Origin: CAWULT01 sp963923455
GTDB lineage: Bacteria; Acidobacteriota; Vicinamibacteria; Vicinamibacterales; UBA2999
Direction of reading: 5' to 3'
Assembly: GCA_963923455.1 (NCBI GenBank)
Contig: CAWULT010000004.1
Coordinates: forward strand, 24,938-88,937
DNA: 64,000 nt
The notes beneath the pieces were generated by a model. The model had not been told where the DNA came from, did no database searches, and worked only from the letters and a program-made list of their open reading frames with translations. The position numbers and the translations under genes are program-made. Within the stretch, counting starts at the first letter, position 1; every line of letters begins with the position of its first letter. Shown here piece by piece: positions 10,916 to 19,559 of the stretch.

Positions 10916-12169
10916 ATGACGTGGGCGTGTCCGTCATGGCGCATCGCCGCGGGGGTCGGGTGGCTGGGCCTGCTGGCCGCCTGTGGTGGAGGGCCGCCGG
11001 CGCCGCAGCCCGGCGGCCGTTCCGCCGGCGACGTCCGCCTCCCGATCGATACGTTGCGGGTCGAGGGCCTGGTGCCGGACCGCGCGACGCTCGACATGCT
11101 GCTGCGCGGGCACGGCGTTGCCGAGGACGCGGCGGCCAGCGTCGTCGCGGCCGCCCGGCAGGTGTTCGACCCGCGACGCCTGCGATCCCTGCAGCCGTTC
11201 GCCATCGAACGCAGTATCGAGGGGGTGTTGCGGGTGTTCGAGTACGAGATCGACGCCGATCGACTGCTGCGCGTCACGGCGAACGAACTCGGCACCGAGA
11301 CGGCCAGCGCGGCCGTGCTGCCCATCCCGAAGACGCTCGAACGGGGGGTTGCCTCGGGCGCGATCGACACGCGGACCCCATCGCTCTTTCAGGCCATGGA
11401 CGCGGCGGGCGAGCGCCCGGAGCTGGCGATCGCCCTGGCCGGCATCTTCGCGGGCGAGATCGACTTCAACACGGAGCTCCAGCCCGGCGACCAGTTCTCG
11501 CTCGCCTTCGAGCGCTTCCGCCGCGACGGCCGGCCCACGAGCTATGGCAACGTCACCGCCGCCGAGTTCCGCACCGACGGCCGCGTGCTGCGTGCGATCC
11601 GCTTCACGGTGCCGGGAGAGGCGGCTGGCTACTACGACGAGCAGGGGCGGTCGTTGCGCCGGTTCTTCCTCCGGTCCCCGCTCAAGTTCGAGCCCCGCGT
11701 CACGTCCGGCTTCTCGTCGAGCCGCCTGCACCCGGTGCTGCACGCTGCGCGGGCCCACCGCGGCATCGACTACGCGGCGCCGACCGGCGCCCCCGTCGTG
11801 GCAGCGGCCTCGGGCACCGTGCTCGCCGCCAGCTACGACGGCGCGAACGGACGGATGGTCCGCATCCGCCACGCCTCGGGCTACGAGTCGTTCTACCTGC
11901 ACCTGTCGTCGTTCGCGCCGGGGGTTCGCGCCGGTGAGCGCGTCGAACAGGGTGAGTTGATCGGCCGGGTCGGCTCGTCGGGGCTGGCCACGGGGCCTCA
12001 CCTGCACTACGGTCTGACGAAGAACGGCGCGTTCGTGAACCCGCTGGTCGAACAGCGCAATCTGCCGCCCGGCGAGCCGGTGCCCGAGTCGGCGATGGAC
12101 GCCTTCCGCGCCGAACGCGCGTTGCAGATCGCGCAGCTCGAGGCGGCCAGCCACCTGCGCGCCGATTGA
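10916..12169 (+). CDS. M23 (LytM-type) murein peptidase lipoprotein
   Basis: 417-aa envelope protein with a lipoprotein signal peptide (lipobox LLAAC, Cys at about residue 22) and a C-terminal M23 domain. Zinc ligands are visible as HRGIDYA (HxxxD) and the HLHYG motif near the end, with the intermediate FYLHLSS block. The middle third (LFQAMDAAGERPELAIALAGIFAGEIDFN and QPGDQFSLAFE) matches the domain that precedes M23 in MepM/NlpD-like endopeptidases. It probably cleaves peptidoglycan cross-links during growth. ATG 10916 places the signal sequence at the N-terminus; the upstream in-frame ATG at 10886 would bury it. Confidence 0.9.
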   Translation: MTWACPSWRIAAGVGWLGLLAACGGGPPAPQPGGRSAGDVRLPIDTLRVEGLVPDRATLDMLLRGHGVAEDAAASVVAAARQVFDPRRLRSLQPFAIERSIEGVLRVFEYEIDADRLLRVTANELGTETASAAVLPIPKTLERGVASGAIDTRTPSLFQAMDAAGERPELAIALAGIFAGEIDFNTELQPGDQFSLAFERFRRDGRPTSYGNVTAAEFRTDGRVLRAIRFTVPGEAAGYYDEQGRSLRRFFLRSPLKFEPRVTSGFSSSRLHPVLHAARAHRGIDYAAPTGAPVVAAASGTVLAASYDGANGRMVRIRHASGYESFYLHLSSFAPGVRAGERVEQGELIGRVGSSGLATGPHLHYGLTKNGAFVNPLVEQRNLPPGEPVPESAMDAFRAERALQIAQLEAASHLRAD

Positions 12170-12176
12170 CGGCCGT

Positions 12177-12182
12177 TATAAT
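12177..12182 (+). promoter_or_regulatory. Perfect -10 hexamer TATAAT upstream of the DUF1015 gene
   Basis: TATAAT between the M23 stop codon and the DUF1015 ATG, 14 nt before the start. Transcription would begin about 7 nt before the ATG. No -35 match at 16-18 nt upstream. Confidence 0.45.
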
Positions 12183-12196
12183 CAGCGGACACGCCC

Positions 12197-13411
12197 ATGG
12201 CCACACTCGTCCCGTTCCGCGCGCTTCGGCCCGTTCCCGAGGCGGCCGCACGGGTGGCCGCCGTTCCCTACGACGTCGTCAGCACGGACGAGGCGCGGGC
12301 GCTCGCGGCCGGCAACCCCCTGAGCTTCCTGCACGTCTCGCGGCCCGAGATCGACCTGCCCCCCGGCACCGATCCGCACACGGACGGCGCGTACGACCGC
12401 GCGGCGGCCAACCTGGCGGCGCTTCGGCGGGAGGCGCCGCTCGTCGTCGACGCCAGCCCCGCCGTCTACGTCTACCGGCTCACCATGGGGGCGCACGTGC
12501 AGACCGGCGTCGCGGCCTGCTATGCGATCGACGAGTACGACCGCGGCGTCATCAGGAAGCACGAGCGCACGCGCCGCGACAAGGAAGACGACCGCACCCG
12601 CCACCTGATCGCGTTGCGTGCGCAGACGGGTCCCGTCTTCCTGGTCTACCCCGGGTCCGCGGCCATCGACGCCGAGCTCGATCGTCTCGCCACCGGGACG
12701 CCGCTGTTCGACTTCACGGCCGCCGACGGCATCCGCCACACGCTGTGGCGCGCCGACGAGGCCGGGCAGGGCCGCCTCGTCGAGGCGTTCGCCGCCGTGC
12801 CGGCGCTGTACATCGCCGACGGGCATCACCGCGCGGCGAGTGCGTCGCGCGCGCGCCATCACGTCCGAGGCGTCGACGGGCCGGGCGAGTGCGACACGTT
12901 CCTCGCCGTCGCCTTTTCCGGCGCCCAGACCGAGATCCTGGCCTACAACCGGGTCGTCAAGGACCTGAACGGACACTCGCCGGGCTCGCTCGTCGACGCC
13001 GTCCGTGCGCGGTGCGGCGTCACCGACGGTCCGGCGTTGCCGGCGCAGCGCGGCCACGTGTCGATGTTCGTCGACGGCCGCTGGTACGACGTCACGTTGC
13101 CGGAGGCGCCCGGCACGCTGCCGGCGGCCGAGCGTCTCGACGTCGCCCGGCTGCACGCGCTGGTGCTCGCGCCGGTGCTGGGGATCGGCGACGAGCGTAC
13201 CGACGCCCGCATCGACTTCATCGGCGGGGGCCGCGGCACGGCGGCGCTCGAGGCCCGCGTCACCTCGGGGCAGGCCGGCGTGGCGTTCTCGATGTACCCG
13301 GTCAGCGTCGACGACCTGATGGCGATTGCGGACGAAGGCGGCATCATGCCGCCGAAATCGACCTGGTTCGAACCGAAACTCCGCGACGGCCTGCTGTCGC
13401 ACCTGATTTGA
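12197..13411 (+). CDS. DUF1015 protein; candidate free-serine kinase (inference)
   Basis: 404-aa soluble protein of the DUF1015 family, recognised by its N-terminal VPFRALRPVPE and VAAVPYDVV, the central RKHERT, ADGHHRAAS at about 207-215 and the C-terminal MPPKSTWFEPKLRDGL. The DGHHR element resembles the conserved motif of ParB/Srx-fold free-serine kinases (SerK, SbnI). The next gene, 8 nt downstream, is serC, which acts on O-phosphoserine; that pairing is why a serine-phosphorylating role is proposed. Family membership is observed; the activity is inference. Short leader, no Shine-Dalgarno. Confidence 0.75.
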   Translation: MATLVPFRALRPVPEAAARVAAVPYDVVSTDEARALAAGNPLSFLHVSRPEIDLPPGTDPHTDGAYDRAAANLAALRREAPLVVDASPAVYVYRLTMGAHVQTGVAACYAIDEYDRGVIRKHERTRRDKEDDRTRHLIALRAQTGPVFLVYPGSAAIDAELDRLATGTPLFDFTAADGIRHTLWRADEAGQGRLVEAFAAVPALYIADGHHRAASASRARHHVRGVDGPGECDTFLAVAFSGAQTEILAYNRVVKDLNGHSPGSLVDAVRARCGVTDGPALPAQRGHVSMFVDGRWYDVTLPEAPGTLPAAERLDVARLHALVLAPVLGIGDERTDARIDFIGGGRGTAALEARVTSGQAGVAFSMYPVSVDDLMAIADEGGIMPPKSTWFEPKLRDGLLSHLI

Positions 13412-13419
13412 GGGAACCC

Positions 13420-14511
13420 ATGTCCGGTACCGCTCGCATCTACAACTTCTCCGCCGGCCCGGCCGTGCTGCCGCTGCCCGTGCTGGAGCAGGCCCAGCGC
13501 GATCTCGTGTCGCTGCCCGGCGTCGGCATGTCGGTGCTCGAGATCAGCCACCGCTCGAAGACGTTCGAGGGGATGCTGAACGGCACGATCGCCGACATGC
13601 GAGCGCTTGCCGGCATCTCCGACGACTACGCGATCCTGCTGCTGCAGGGCGGCGCCAGCCTGCAGTTCTCGATGGTGCCGATGAACCTGCTGGGCCCCGG
13701 CCAGACGGCCGACTACGTCGACACGGGCACCTGGGCCGACAAGGCGATCAAGGAAGCGACGCGCGTCGGTGCCGTCAACGTCACCGGCTCGACCAGGGCC
13801 GACAACTACAGCCGCATCCCGTCGCCCGACGAGATCCACCTGACGCCCGGTGCGGCCTACGTGCACCTGACGACGAACAACACGATCGAGGGCACCGAGT
13901 GGAGGAGCCTGCCCGACTCGGGCCCCGCACCCCTCGTCGCCGACGCGTCGTCCGACATCTTCAGCCGGCCGATCGACGTGTCGCGGTACGGCCTCATCTA
14001 CGCCGGGGCGCAGAAGAATCTCGGCCCGTCGGGCGTCACGCTGGTCATCATCCGCAAGGATCTGCTCGAGCGGTCGGCGGCCTCGCTGCCGACGATGTTG
14101 AACTACAAGACGCAGGCCGAGAACAACTCGCTCTACAACACGCCGAACACGTTCGGCATCTACGTCCTGGGCCTGACGATCGGATGGCTGAAGGGGCTGG
14201 GCGGGCTGCACGCGGTCGCGGCGATGAACGAGCGCAAGGCGCGGCTGCTCTACGACGAGATCGACCGGACCGGCTTCTACCGCGGGACGGCACAGCGCGA
14301 GAGCCGCTCGCTGATGAACGTGACGTTCCGCCTGCCGAGCGAGGAGCTCGAGAAGAAGTTCGACAAGGCCGCGACCGCCGCGGGCCTCGACGGCCTCAAG
14401 GGCCATCGATCCGTCGGCGGGATGCGGGCGTCGATCTACAACGCGTTTCCCGAAGCCGGTGTGCAGGCGCTCGTCGACTTCATGCGGGAGTTCGAGCGCA
14501 CCAACGGCTGA
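13420..14511 (+). CDS. serC: Phosphoserine aminotransferase
   Basis: Converts 3-phosphohydroxypyruvate and glutamate to O-phosphoserine in serine synthesis (also used in pyridoxine synthesis). 363 aa, the normal length. N-terminal YNFSAGPAVLPLPVLEQAQ and SVLEISHRSKTFEGM are family signatures; the PLP lysine is in YAGAQKNLGPSGVT at about residue 199, and the C-terminal GLDGLKGHRSVGGMRASIYNA completes the active site. The ATG at 13420 follows AGGGAACCC. It is 8 nt downstream of the DUF1015 gene, almost certainly one transcript. Convergent with the pcnB-type gene, 13-nt gap. Confidence 0.95.
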   Translation: MSGTARIYNFSAGPAVLPLPVLEQAQRDLVSLPGVGMSVLEISHRSKTFEGMLNGTIADMRALAGISDDYAILLLQGGASLQFSMVPMNLLGPGQTADYVDTGTWADKAIKEATRVGAVNVTGSTRADNYSRIPSPDEIHLTPGAAYVHLTTNNTIEGTEWRSLPDSGPAPLVADASSDIFSRPIDVSRYGLIYAGAQKNLGPSGVTLVIIRKDLLERSAASLPTMLNYKTQAENNSLYNTPNTFGIYVLGLTIGWLKGLGGLHAVAAMNERKARLLYDEIDRTGFYRGTAQRESRSLMNVTFRLPSEELEKKFDKAATAAGLDGLKGHRSVGGMRASIYNAFPEAGVQALVDFMREFERTNG

Positions 14512-14524
14512 CGAGGGCGTTCGC

Positions 14525-15841
14525 TCACGACTGCGGGGGCGGCGGCCGCCGCGGACGGCGGCCGCGCCGGCGCCGGCGCCGCGGGCGCGGTTCGGCCTCG
14601 GCCTCGGGCGTGCCTTCGAACGTGGCCGCCGCCTCGACGAATCCCCGCCAGTGCTCGAGGACCTCCGGCGCGTTGCCGTGGATCTCCAGCCAGGTCATCG
14701 CCTCGCGGAACGGACCGCGATGCATGAGCGCGCGGCGGGCCCGGGGCGAGAGGGTCAGGTCCGTGAGGCGGCGCTGCAGGCCCAGCACCTGGCGCAGCCG
14801 CTCGACGTCGCGCCTGGCGAGGGGCAGCATGCCCAGCGACGGCGCCGGCTCCTTCTTGAAGTCGCCGTCGGCGTGCGGCGGCGGCGCGAGGATCTGGGCG
14901 GCCCGGCCGAGGGGCACGATCAGCGACCCGAGCAGCACCGCGTTCGTCAGCGTGTCGGGAGCCGACTCGAAGCGCGAGCGGTAACGGTCGACCGCGGCCA
15001 GCGACTGCCACAGCGGCTCGCGCGCCGCGGCCTGGAGTTCCGGCGAGATCGGCTCGAGCAGCCGTCGCTCCGCCAGCAGCCGGAAGGCCCGCTCAGACGA
15101 ACCGGACCGCAGCAGCTTGTAGAACTCCTCGATCATCCGCGCCGGCGCGCATCGCGCGATCGCCGCCCGGTGGGTGTCGATGGCCTGCTCGATCGGCGCG
15201 TCGATCGTGAAGCCGAGGCGCGCCGCGAACGCGACCGCTCGCAGCATCCGGGCCGGGTCCTCCTGGAAGCGCTCGTTCGGGTCGCCGATCGAACGCACCA
15301 CGCCCGCCTTCAGATCCTGCAGGCCAGACGTGTAGTCGATGATCGAGAACGTCCCGATGTCGTAGAACAGGGCGTTGATCGTGAAGTCGCGCCGGAAGGC
15401 GTCCTCTTCTGGCGTCCCGAACGTATTGTCGCGGTGGATCATCCGGTCGCGCTGCACGTCGCGCTCGGACCGTTCGGCGCCCTCGGTGGCGACCTGGTCC
15501 TCGGCGGCCGCCGCCTGCTCCAGTTCCTCCTCCGACACCTGCCGACGGAAGGTTGCGACCTCGACAGTCTTGGCGCCGAAGCGGACATGGGCCAGGCGGA
15601 ACCGCCGGCCGATGATCCAGCAGTTGCGGAAGAGCTTCTTGACCTCGTAGGGATGGGCCGACGTCCCGATGTCGAAGTCCTTGGGGTGCCGGCCGAGCAG
15701 CAGGTCGCGGACGCTGCCGCCGACCAGATATGCCGTGTGCCCCGCCTGATGCAGACGGTAGAGCACTTTGAGCGCGTCGGGATCGATCAGTTTGCGCGAG
15801 ATCGCGTGCTCGGACCGCGGCACGACGAGGGGCTCACCCAT
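14525..15841 (-). CDS. pcnB: Poly(A) polymerase (PcnB-type nucleotidyltransferase)
   Basis: 438-aa class II nucleotidyltransferase. The head contains GGSVRDLLLGRHPKDFDIGT with the catalytic Asp pair. The motif IIGRRFRLAHVRFG is the signature that separates bacterial poly(A) polymerases from CCA-adding enzymes, followed by RRDFTINALFYD and the neck RMLRAVAFAARLGF. The C-terminus is a very basic tail rich in Arg-Pro (GRRPRRPPPPQS at the end), which probably binds RNA. Expected role: 3' polyadenylation that promotes RNA decay. ATG 15841 is chosen because TACAAT lies 9 nt upstream and homology begins immediately after it. Confidence 0.85.
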   Translation of the reverse strand: MGEPLVVPRSEHAISRKLIDPDALKVLYRLHQAGHTAYLVGGSVRDLLLGRHPKDFDIGTSAHPYEVKKLFRNCWIIGRRFRLAHVRFGAKTVEVATFRRQVSEEELEQAAAAEDQVATEGAERSERDVQRDRMIHRDNTFGTPEEDAFRRDFTINALFYDIGTFSIIDYTSGLQDLKAGVVRSIGDPNERFQEDPARMLRAVAFAARLGFTIDAPIEQAIDTHRAAIARCAPARMIEEFYKLLRSGSSERAFRLLAERRLLEPISPELQAAAREPLWQSLAAVDRYRSRFESAPDTLTNAVLLGSLIVPLGRAAQILAPPPHADGDFKKEPAPSLGMLPLARRDVERLRQVLGLQRRLTDLTLSPRARRALMHRGPFREAMTWLEIHGNAPEVLEHWRGFVEAAATFEGTPEAEAEPRPRRRRRRGRRPRRPPPPQS

Positions 15842-15850
15842 GCGAAGCCG

Positions 15851-15856
15851 ATTGTA
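15851..15856 (-). promoter_or_regulatory. -10-like TACAAT upstream of pcnB
   Basis: TACAAT on the minus strand, 9 nt before the ATG at 15841, without a Shine-Dalgarno between. Leaderless arrangement. Confidence 0.4.
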
Positions 15857-15959
15857 GCAAAGCGGCACCGGCGCACGGGCCCAAGTGCCGGACGCCAAAC
15901 GGCTTACTGCGCAGCGCTGGTACGCGTTCGGCGCGGGCGCCGGGGCGCTGCGATGGGAC

Positions 15960-15965
15960 TAGAAT
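15960..15965 (+). promoter_or_regulatory. -10-like TAGAAT upstream of the 15973 gene
   Basis: TAGAAT ends 7 nt before ATG 15973, so the predicted transcription start coincides with the start codon. Confidence 0.4.
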
Positions 15966-15972
15966 CGAAGTC

Positions 15973-16788
15973 ATGAGGAAGCTCCGGGCGCTCGTCGCCG
16001 CGCTCCTGCTCACGTGCGCGGCGTATCCCGCCTGGGCGGCGCCCGCCGAGCCCGCCGCGCTCGTCCGCGCCCGGACGTCGTACAACGCCGCCGACTATCA
16101 GGCGGCGATCGACGCCGCGGCGGTGGCGCGCCGCCAGCCGGAGTGGGCCGACGCCGCCGCGCTCGTCATGGGCCGGTCCTACCTCGAACGGTACCGCCGG
16201 AACGCCGCGGCCGAGGACCTGGCCGCGGCGCGCGAAGCGCTGGCCGCCGTCCGGATCGACACGCTGAAGCCGCGCGATCAGCTCGACCTCAACATCGGAC
16301 TCGCTCAGGCGCTCTACTTCGGCGAGCTCTTCGGGGCTTCGGCCGAGTTGTTCGAGACGGCCCTGGCGGGCCTCGACCTGCTGACTCCGCCCGAACGTCT
16401 GCGCCTGCTCGACTGGTGGGCCGGTGCCCTCGACAAGGAGGCGCTGTCGCGGCCCGGCGATCGCCGCGGCCCGCCCTACGCGCGGATCATCGAGCGGATG
16501 GAAGAGGCCCTTCGGGCGGATCCGGCGAACCCCGTGGCCAACTACTGGCTGGCGATCGCGGCGCGCGGCGCGGGCGATCTCGACCGGGCCTGGGACGCGG
16601 CGATCGCCGCGTGGATTCGCGCCGGACTGCGGCGGGACGACACCGAGCAGCTGCGGGCCGACCTCGACCGCCTGGTCGAGCAGGCACTGATCCCCGAACG
16701 CGCCCGCACGCGGGTGAGCCGGGAGAACGAAGACGCCCTCACCGTGCTGCGTGAGGAGTGGGCGCTCGTCAAGCAGCGCTGGAAGTAG
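15973..16788 (+). CDS. Secreted helical-repeat (TPR-like) protein, function unknown
   Basis: 271 aa. Sec signal peptide (MRKLRALVAALLLTCAAYPAWA, cleavage after AWA near residue 22) followed by an almost wholly alpha-helical, Ala/Leu-rich protein. Spaced blocks such as ARTSYNAADYQAAIDAAAVA and NIGLAQALYFGELFGASAELF resemble degenerate TPR pairs, and PANPVANYWLAIAARGAGD near 185 is also TPR-like. Predicted periplasmic scaffold or interaction protein; I do not recognise a named family. Convergent with polA (24-nt gap). Coding status is supported by strong GC3 bias, the signal peptide and the -10 element before the start. Confidence 0.75.
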   Translation: MRKLRALVAALLLTCAAYPAWAAPAEPAALVRARTSYNAADYQAAIDAAAVARRQPEWADAAALVMGRSYLERYRRNAAAEDLAAAREALAAVRIDTLKPRDQLDLNIGLAQALYFGELFGASAELFETALAGLDLLTPPERLRLLDWWAGALDKEALSRPGDRRGPPYARIIERMEEALRADPANPVANYWLAIAARGAGDLDRAWDAAIAAWIRAGLRRDDTEQLRADLDRLVEQALIPERARTRVSRENEDALTVLREEWALVKQRWK

Positions 16789-16812
16789 CCGGCCCGGCGC
16801 CGCGGCGTCGGA

Positions 16813-19527
16813 TCACGCCTTCGCCTCGCGCCAGTTCTCGCCGACGCCGACGTCGACGGTCAGCGGCACCGTGAGGGTGACGGCGTGCTCCATCCGATCG
16901 CGGATGATCGCGAGCGCACCGTCGACCGATTCCCGGGGACACTCGAACACCAGCTCGTCGTGCACGGTGAGGATCATCCGCGCCCGGAGGTCGGTGGCGG
17001 CCAGCGCGGCGTGCAGGTCGATCATCGCCCGCTTCAGGATGTCGGCCGCCGTGCCTTGGATGGGCATGTTGACGGTCGCCCGCTCGGCGGCGGCGCGGAC
17101 CTGCCCGTTGCGGCTGTTCAGCTCGGGGACGAGCCGGCGGCGCCCGAACATCGTCCGCACGGCGCCCGACGCGCGCGCTTCCTCCAGCGTCCGGTCGATG
17201 AAGCCGCGGACCCGCGGGAAGCCGGCGAAATACGCGTCGATGAACGCCTGCGCGGCGTCGATCGGCACGCCGATGTCCTTGGCCAGCGTGAAGGCCGTCT
17301 TGCCGTACAGCAGGGCGTAGTTGACGATCTTCGCGCGGCGGCGCAGCTCGTGCGGGTCGATCCCGCTGGCCTCGCCGAACACCTTCCGCGCCGTCCGCTC
17401 GTGGATGTCCTCGCCCGACCGGAAGGCCTCGATGAGCGTGTCGTCCCCGGCGAGGTGGGCGAGCACCCGCAGCTCGATCTGGGAGTAGTCCGCCGAGATC
17501 AGCAGATGACCCGGGGCGGCGACGAACGAGGCCCGGATCTCGCGTCCGAGCTCGGTCCGGATCGGGATGTTCTGGAGGTTCGGCTCGGAGCTGCTCAGCC
17601 GCCCGGTCGCGGCGATGGCCTGGTTGAACGACGTGTGGAGCCGCCCGGTCTCGGGGTGGACGAGCAGCGGCAACGCATCGATGTACGTGCTCTTCAGCTT
17701 GTGCAGGGTGCGCCAGTCGAGGATCAGGCGTGGGAGCTCGTGCGTGAGCGCCAGCTCCTCCAGCACCTCGACGGCCGTCGACGCCGTGCGCGTCTTGCCG
17801 GTCTTCTTGAGCGCCGGCAGGCTCAGCCGCTCGAACAGGACCTCGCCGAGCTGTTTCGGGGAGTTCACGTTGAACTCCATGCCGGCCAGGCCGTGGATGC
17901 GCGCCGTCAGCGCCGCCAGCTCGCGCTCGAGCCGCGACGAGAGCGCCGCGAGCGCCGCGGAGTCGAGCCGGACACCCGCAGCTTCGATGTCGGCCAGCAC
18001 CGCGATGAGCGGCAGCTCCAGGTCGCGGAACACCGGCTCGACCTGGGCCTCGGCCAGCTTCGGCGCGAGGTGATGGGCGAGCTGGCGCGCCAGGTCTGCG
18101 CGCTCACCCGCGAACGTCACGGCCGCCGCGGGCTCGATCCGCGACAGCGGCACGGCCTTCGCGCCGGTTCCGGTCAGGCTCTCTTCCGCGACGGCCTTGT
18201 AGCCGAGGAACTCGAGCGCGAGCCCGTCGAGGCCCTGGCTCTGGCGGGTGGGGTCGAGCACGTAGCTCGCGAGCATCACGTCGAACGACTGCCCGCGCAG
18301 CGTGACGCCGTGCCGGGCCAGGAGGACGGTGTCGCGCTTCAGATCGTGCCCGAGCTTGCGGACGGCCGCGTTCTCCAGCAGCGGGGTCAGGCGCGCCAGC
18401 ACGGTGCGGGTGTCGAGCTGGGCCGGTGTCGACGCCGACGCCAGCAGGTCGCCGCTCGTGTCGGCGCCGACGTGCCCCAGCGGGACGTAGCGCGCGTGCC
18501 CGTCGGCCGTGGAGAAGGCCAGGCCGACGAGCCGCGCGCGCATCGTGACGTGGCTGTCGCCGATCACCTGCATGCCGACCTCGCCGGCCGCGGCGAGCGC
18601 TCCTGCCAGCGCGTCGAGGTCCGCCGCCGTGGTCACGAGCGCGTAGTCGCGCGCGACGCTCTCGGCCGACGGCGCGTACTCGTTCATCAGCGAGCGGAAG
18701 GCCAGCTGCGAGAACAGCGCGTAACAGCGCGCGCGGTCCGCGCCGCGGAACCTGAGCGCCTCGATGTCGGCATCGATCGGCACGTCGGTGCGGATCGTCA
18801 CGAGCGTCCGGCTGCGCAACGCGTCGTCCCGGTGCGCGGCGAGCGACTCGCGCTGCTTCCCCTTCAGGTCGTCCACGTGTGCCAGCACCCCGTCGAGGCT
18901 GCCGTAGCGCGTGACGAGGTCGATCGCGCCCTTCTTGCCGATACCCGGCACGCCGGCCACGTTGTCGCTGGCGTCGCCGACGAGCGCCAGGACGTCGACG
19001 ACCTGCTCCGGGTACACGCCGAACTTGTCGAGCACGCCCTGCGCGTCGAACCACGCGCCGTCCTCGCGCGGGTCGTAGATGCGGATCCCGTCCTGCACGA
19101 GCTGGAAGAAGTCCTTGTCGATCGAGACGATGGCGACGTCGAATCCCCGGGCCCTGGCCCGCAGCGCCATCGTGCCGATCACGTCGTCGGCCTCGAAGCC
19201 GGGCGCGGTCAGGATGGGCACGCCGAGGGCTTCGCACGCCTGGTGCACCCAGTCGATCTGCTCGGCCAGATCGTCGGGCATGGCCTCGCGGTTGGCCTTG
19301 TAGTCGGCGACGAGCTCGTCGCGGAACGTGGGGCCCGCCAGGTCGAACGATGCCGCGATGTGGCTCGGCCGGTGGTCGGCCAGCAGCTTTCGCAGCATCG
19401 TGACGAACACGTACACGGCGTGCGTGCTCTGTCCTTCCTGGTTCGACAGGCCCTTGCCGCGGAACGCGTGGTACGCGCGGTACATCTGCGAGCTGCCGTC
19501 GATCAGGAAGAGGCGGGGGCGGGACAT
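16813..19527 (-). CDS. polA: DNA polymerase I
   Basis: Replication/repair polymerase, 904 aa. The N-terminal 5' nuclease is intact (FLIDGSSQMYRAYHAF, GFEADDVIGT, VSIDKDFFQLV, VGDASDNVAGVPGIGKKGA). The 3'-5' exonuclease domain is present by length but lacks the catalytic acids: the DxE position reads MQVIGDS (about 319-325) and the YxxxD motif reads FAGER (about 470). The polymerase palm is intact: motif A SADYSQIELRVLAHLAGD and motif C LTVHDELVFE. Motif B reads KIVNYALLYG, with Tyr737 where E. coli has Phe762. ATG 19527 lies 32 nt from the divergent lipoprotein start. Confidence 0.95.
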   Translation of the reverse strand: MSRPRLFLIDGSSQMYRAYHAFRGKGLSNQEGQSTHAVYVFVTMLRKLLADHRPSHIAASFDLAGPTFRDELVADYKANREAMPDDLAEQIDWVHQACEALGVPILTAPGFEADDVIGTMALRARARGFDVAIVSIDKDFFQLVQDGIRIYDPREDGAWFDAQGVLDKFGVYPEQVVDVLALVGDASDNVAGVPGIGKKGAIDLVTRYGSLDGVLAHVDDLKGKQRESLAAHRDDALRSRTLVTIRTDVPIDADIEALRFRGADRARCYALFSQLAFRSLMNEYAPSAESVARDYALVTTAADLDALAGALAAAGEVGMQVIGDSHVTMRARLVGLAFSTADGHARYVPLGHVGADTSGDLLASASTPAQLDTRTVLARLTPLLENAAVRKLGHDLKRDTVLLARHGVTLRGQSFDVMLASYVLDPTRQSQGLDGLALEFLGYKAVAEESLTGTGAKAVPLSRIEPAAAVTFAGERADLARQLAHHLAPKLAEAQVEPVFRDLELPLIAVLADIEAAGVRLDSAALAALSSRLERELAALTARIHGLAGMEFNVNSPKQLGEVLFERLSLPALKKTGKTRTASTAVEVLEELALTHELPRLILDWRTLHKLKSTYIDALPLLVHPETGRLHTSFNQAIAATGRLSSSEPNLQNIPIRTELGREIRASFVAAPGHLLISADYSQIELRVLAHLAGDDTLIEAFRSGEDIHERTARKVFGEASGIDPHELRRRAKIVNYALLYGKTAFTLAKDIGVPIDAAQAFIDAYFAGFPRVRGFIDRTLEEARASGAVRTMFGRRRLVPELNSRNGQVRAAAERATVNMPIQGTAADILKRAMIDLHAALAATDLRARMILTVHDELVFECPRESVDGALAIIRDRMEHAVTLTVPLTVDVGVGENWREAKA

Positions 19528-19541
19528 CGGTGGCGTCGTCG

Positions 19542-19551
19542 AGGATATCAT
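19542..19551. promoter_or_regulatory. Overlapping divergent -10 elements for polA and the lipoprotein gene
   Basis: In the 32-nt gap, TATCAT (plus, 19546-19551) lies 8 nt before the lipoprotein ATG, and TATCCT (minus, 19547-19542) lies 14 nt before the polA ATG. The two hexamers share two base pairs within a GATATC core, so RNA polymerase could open only one at a time. Confidence 0.4.
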
Positions 19552-19559
19552 TGGGGTTC

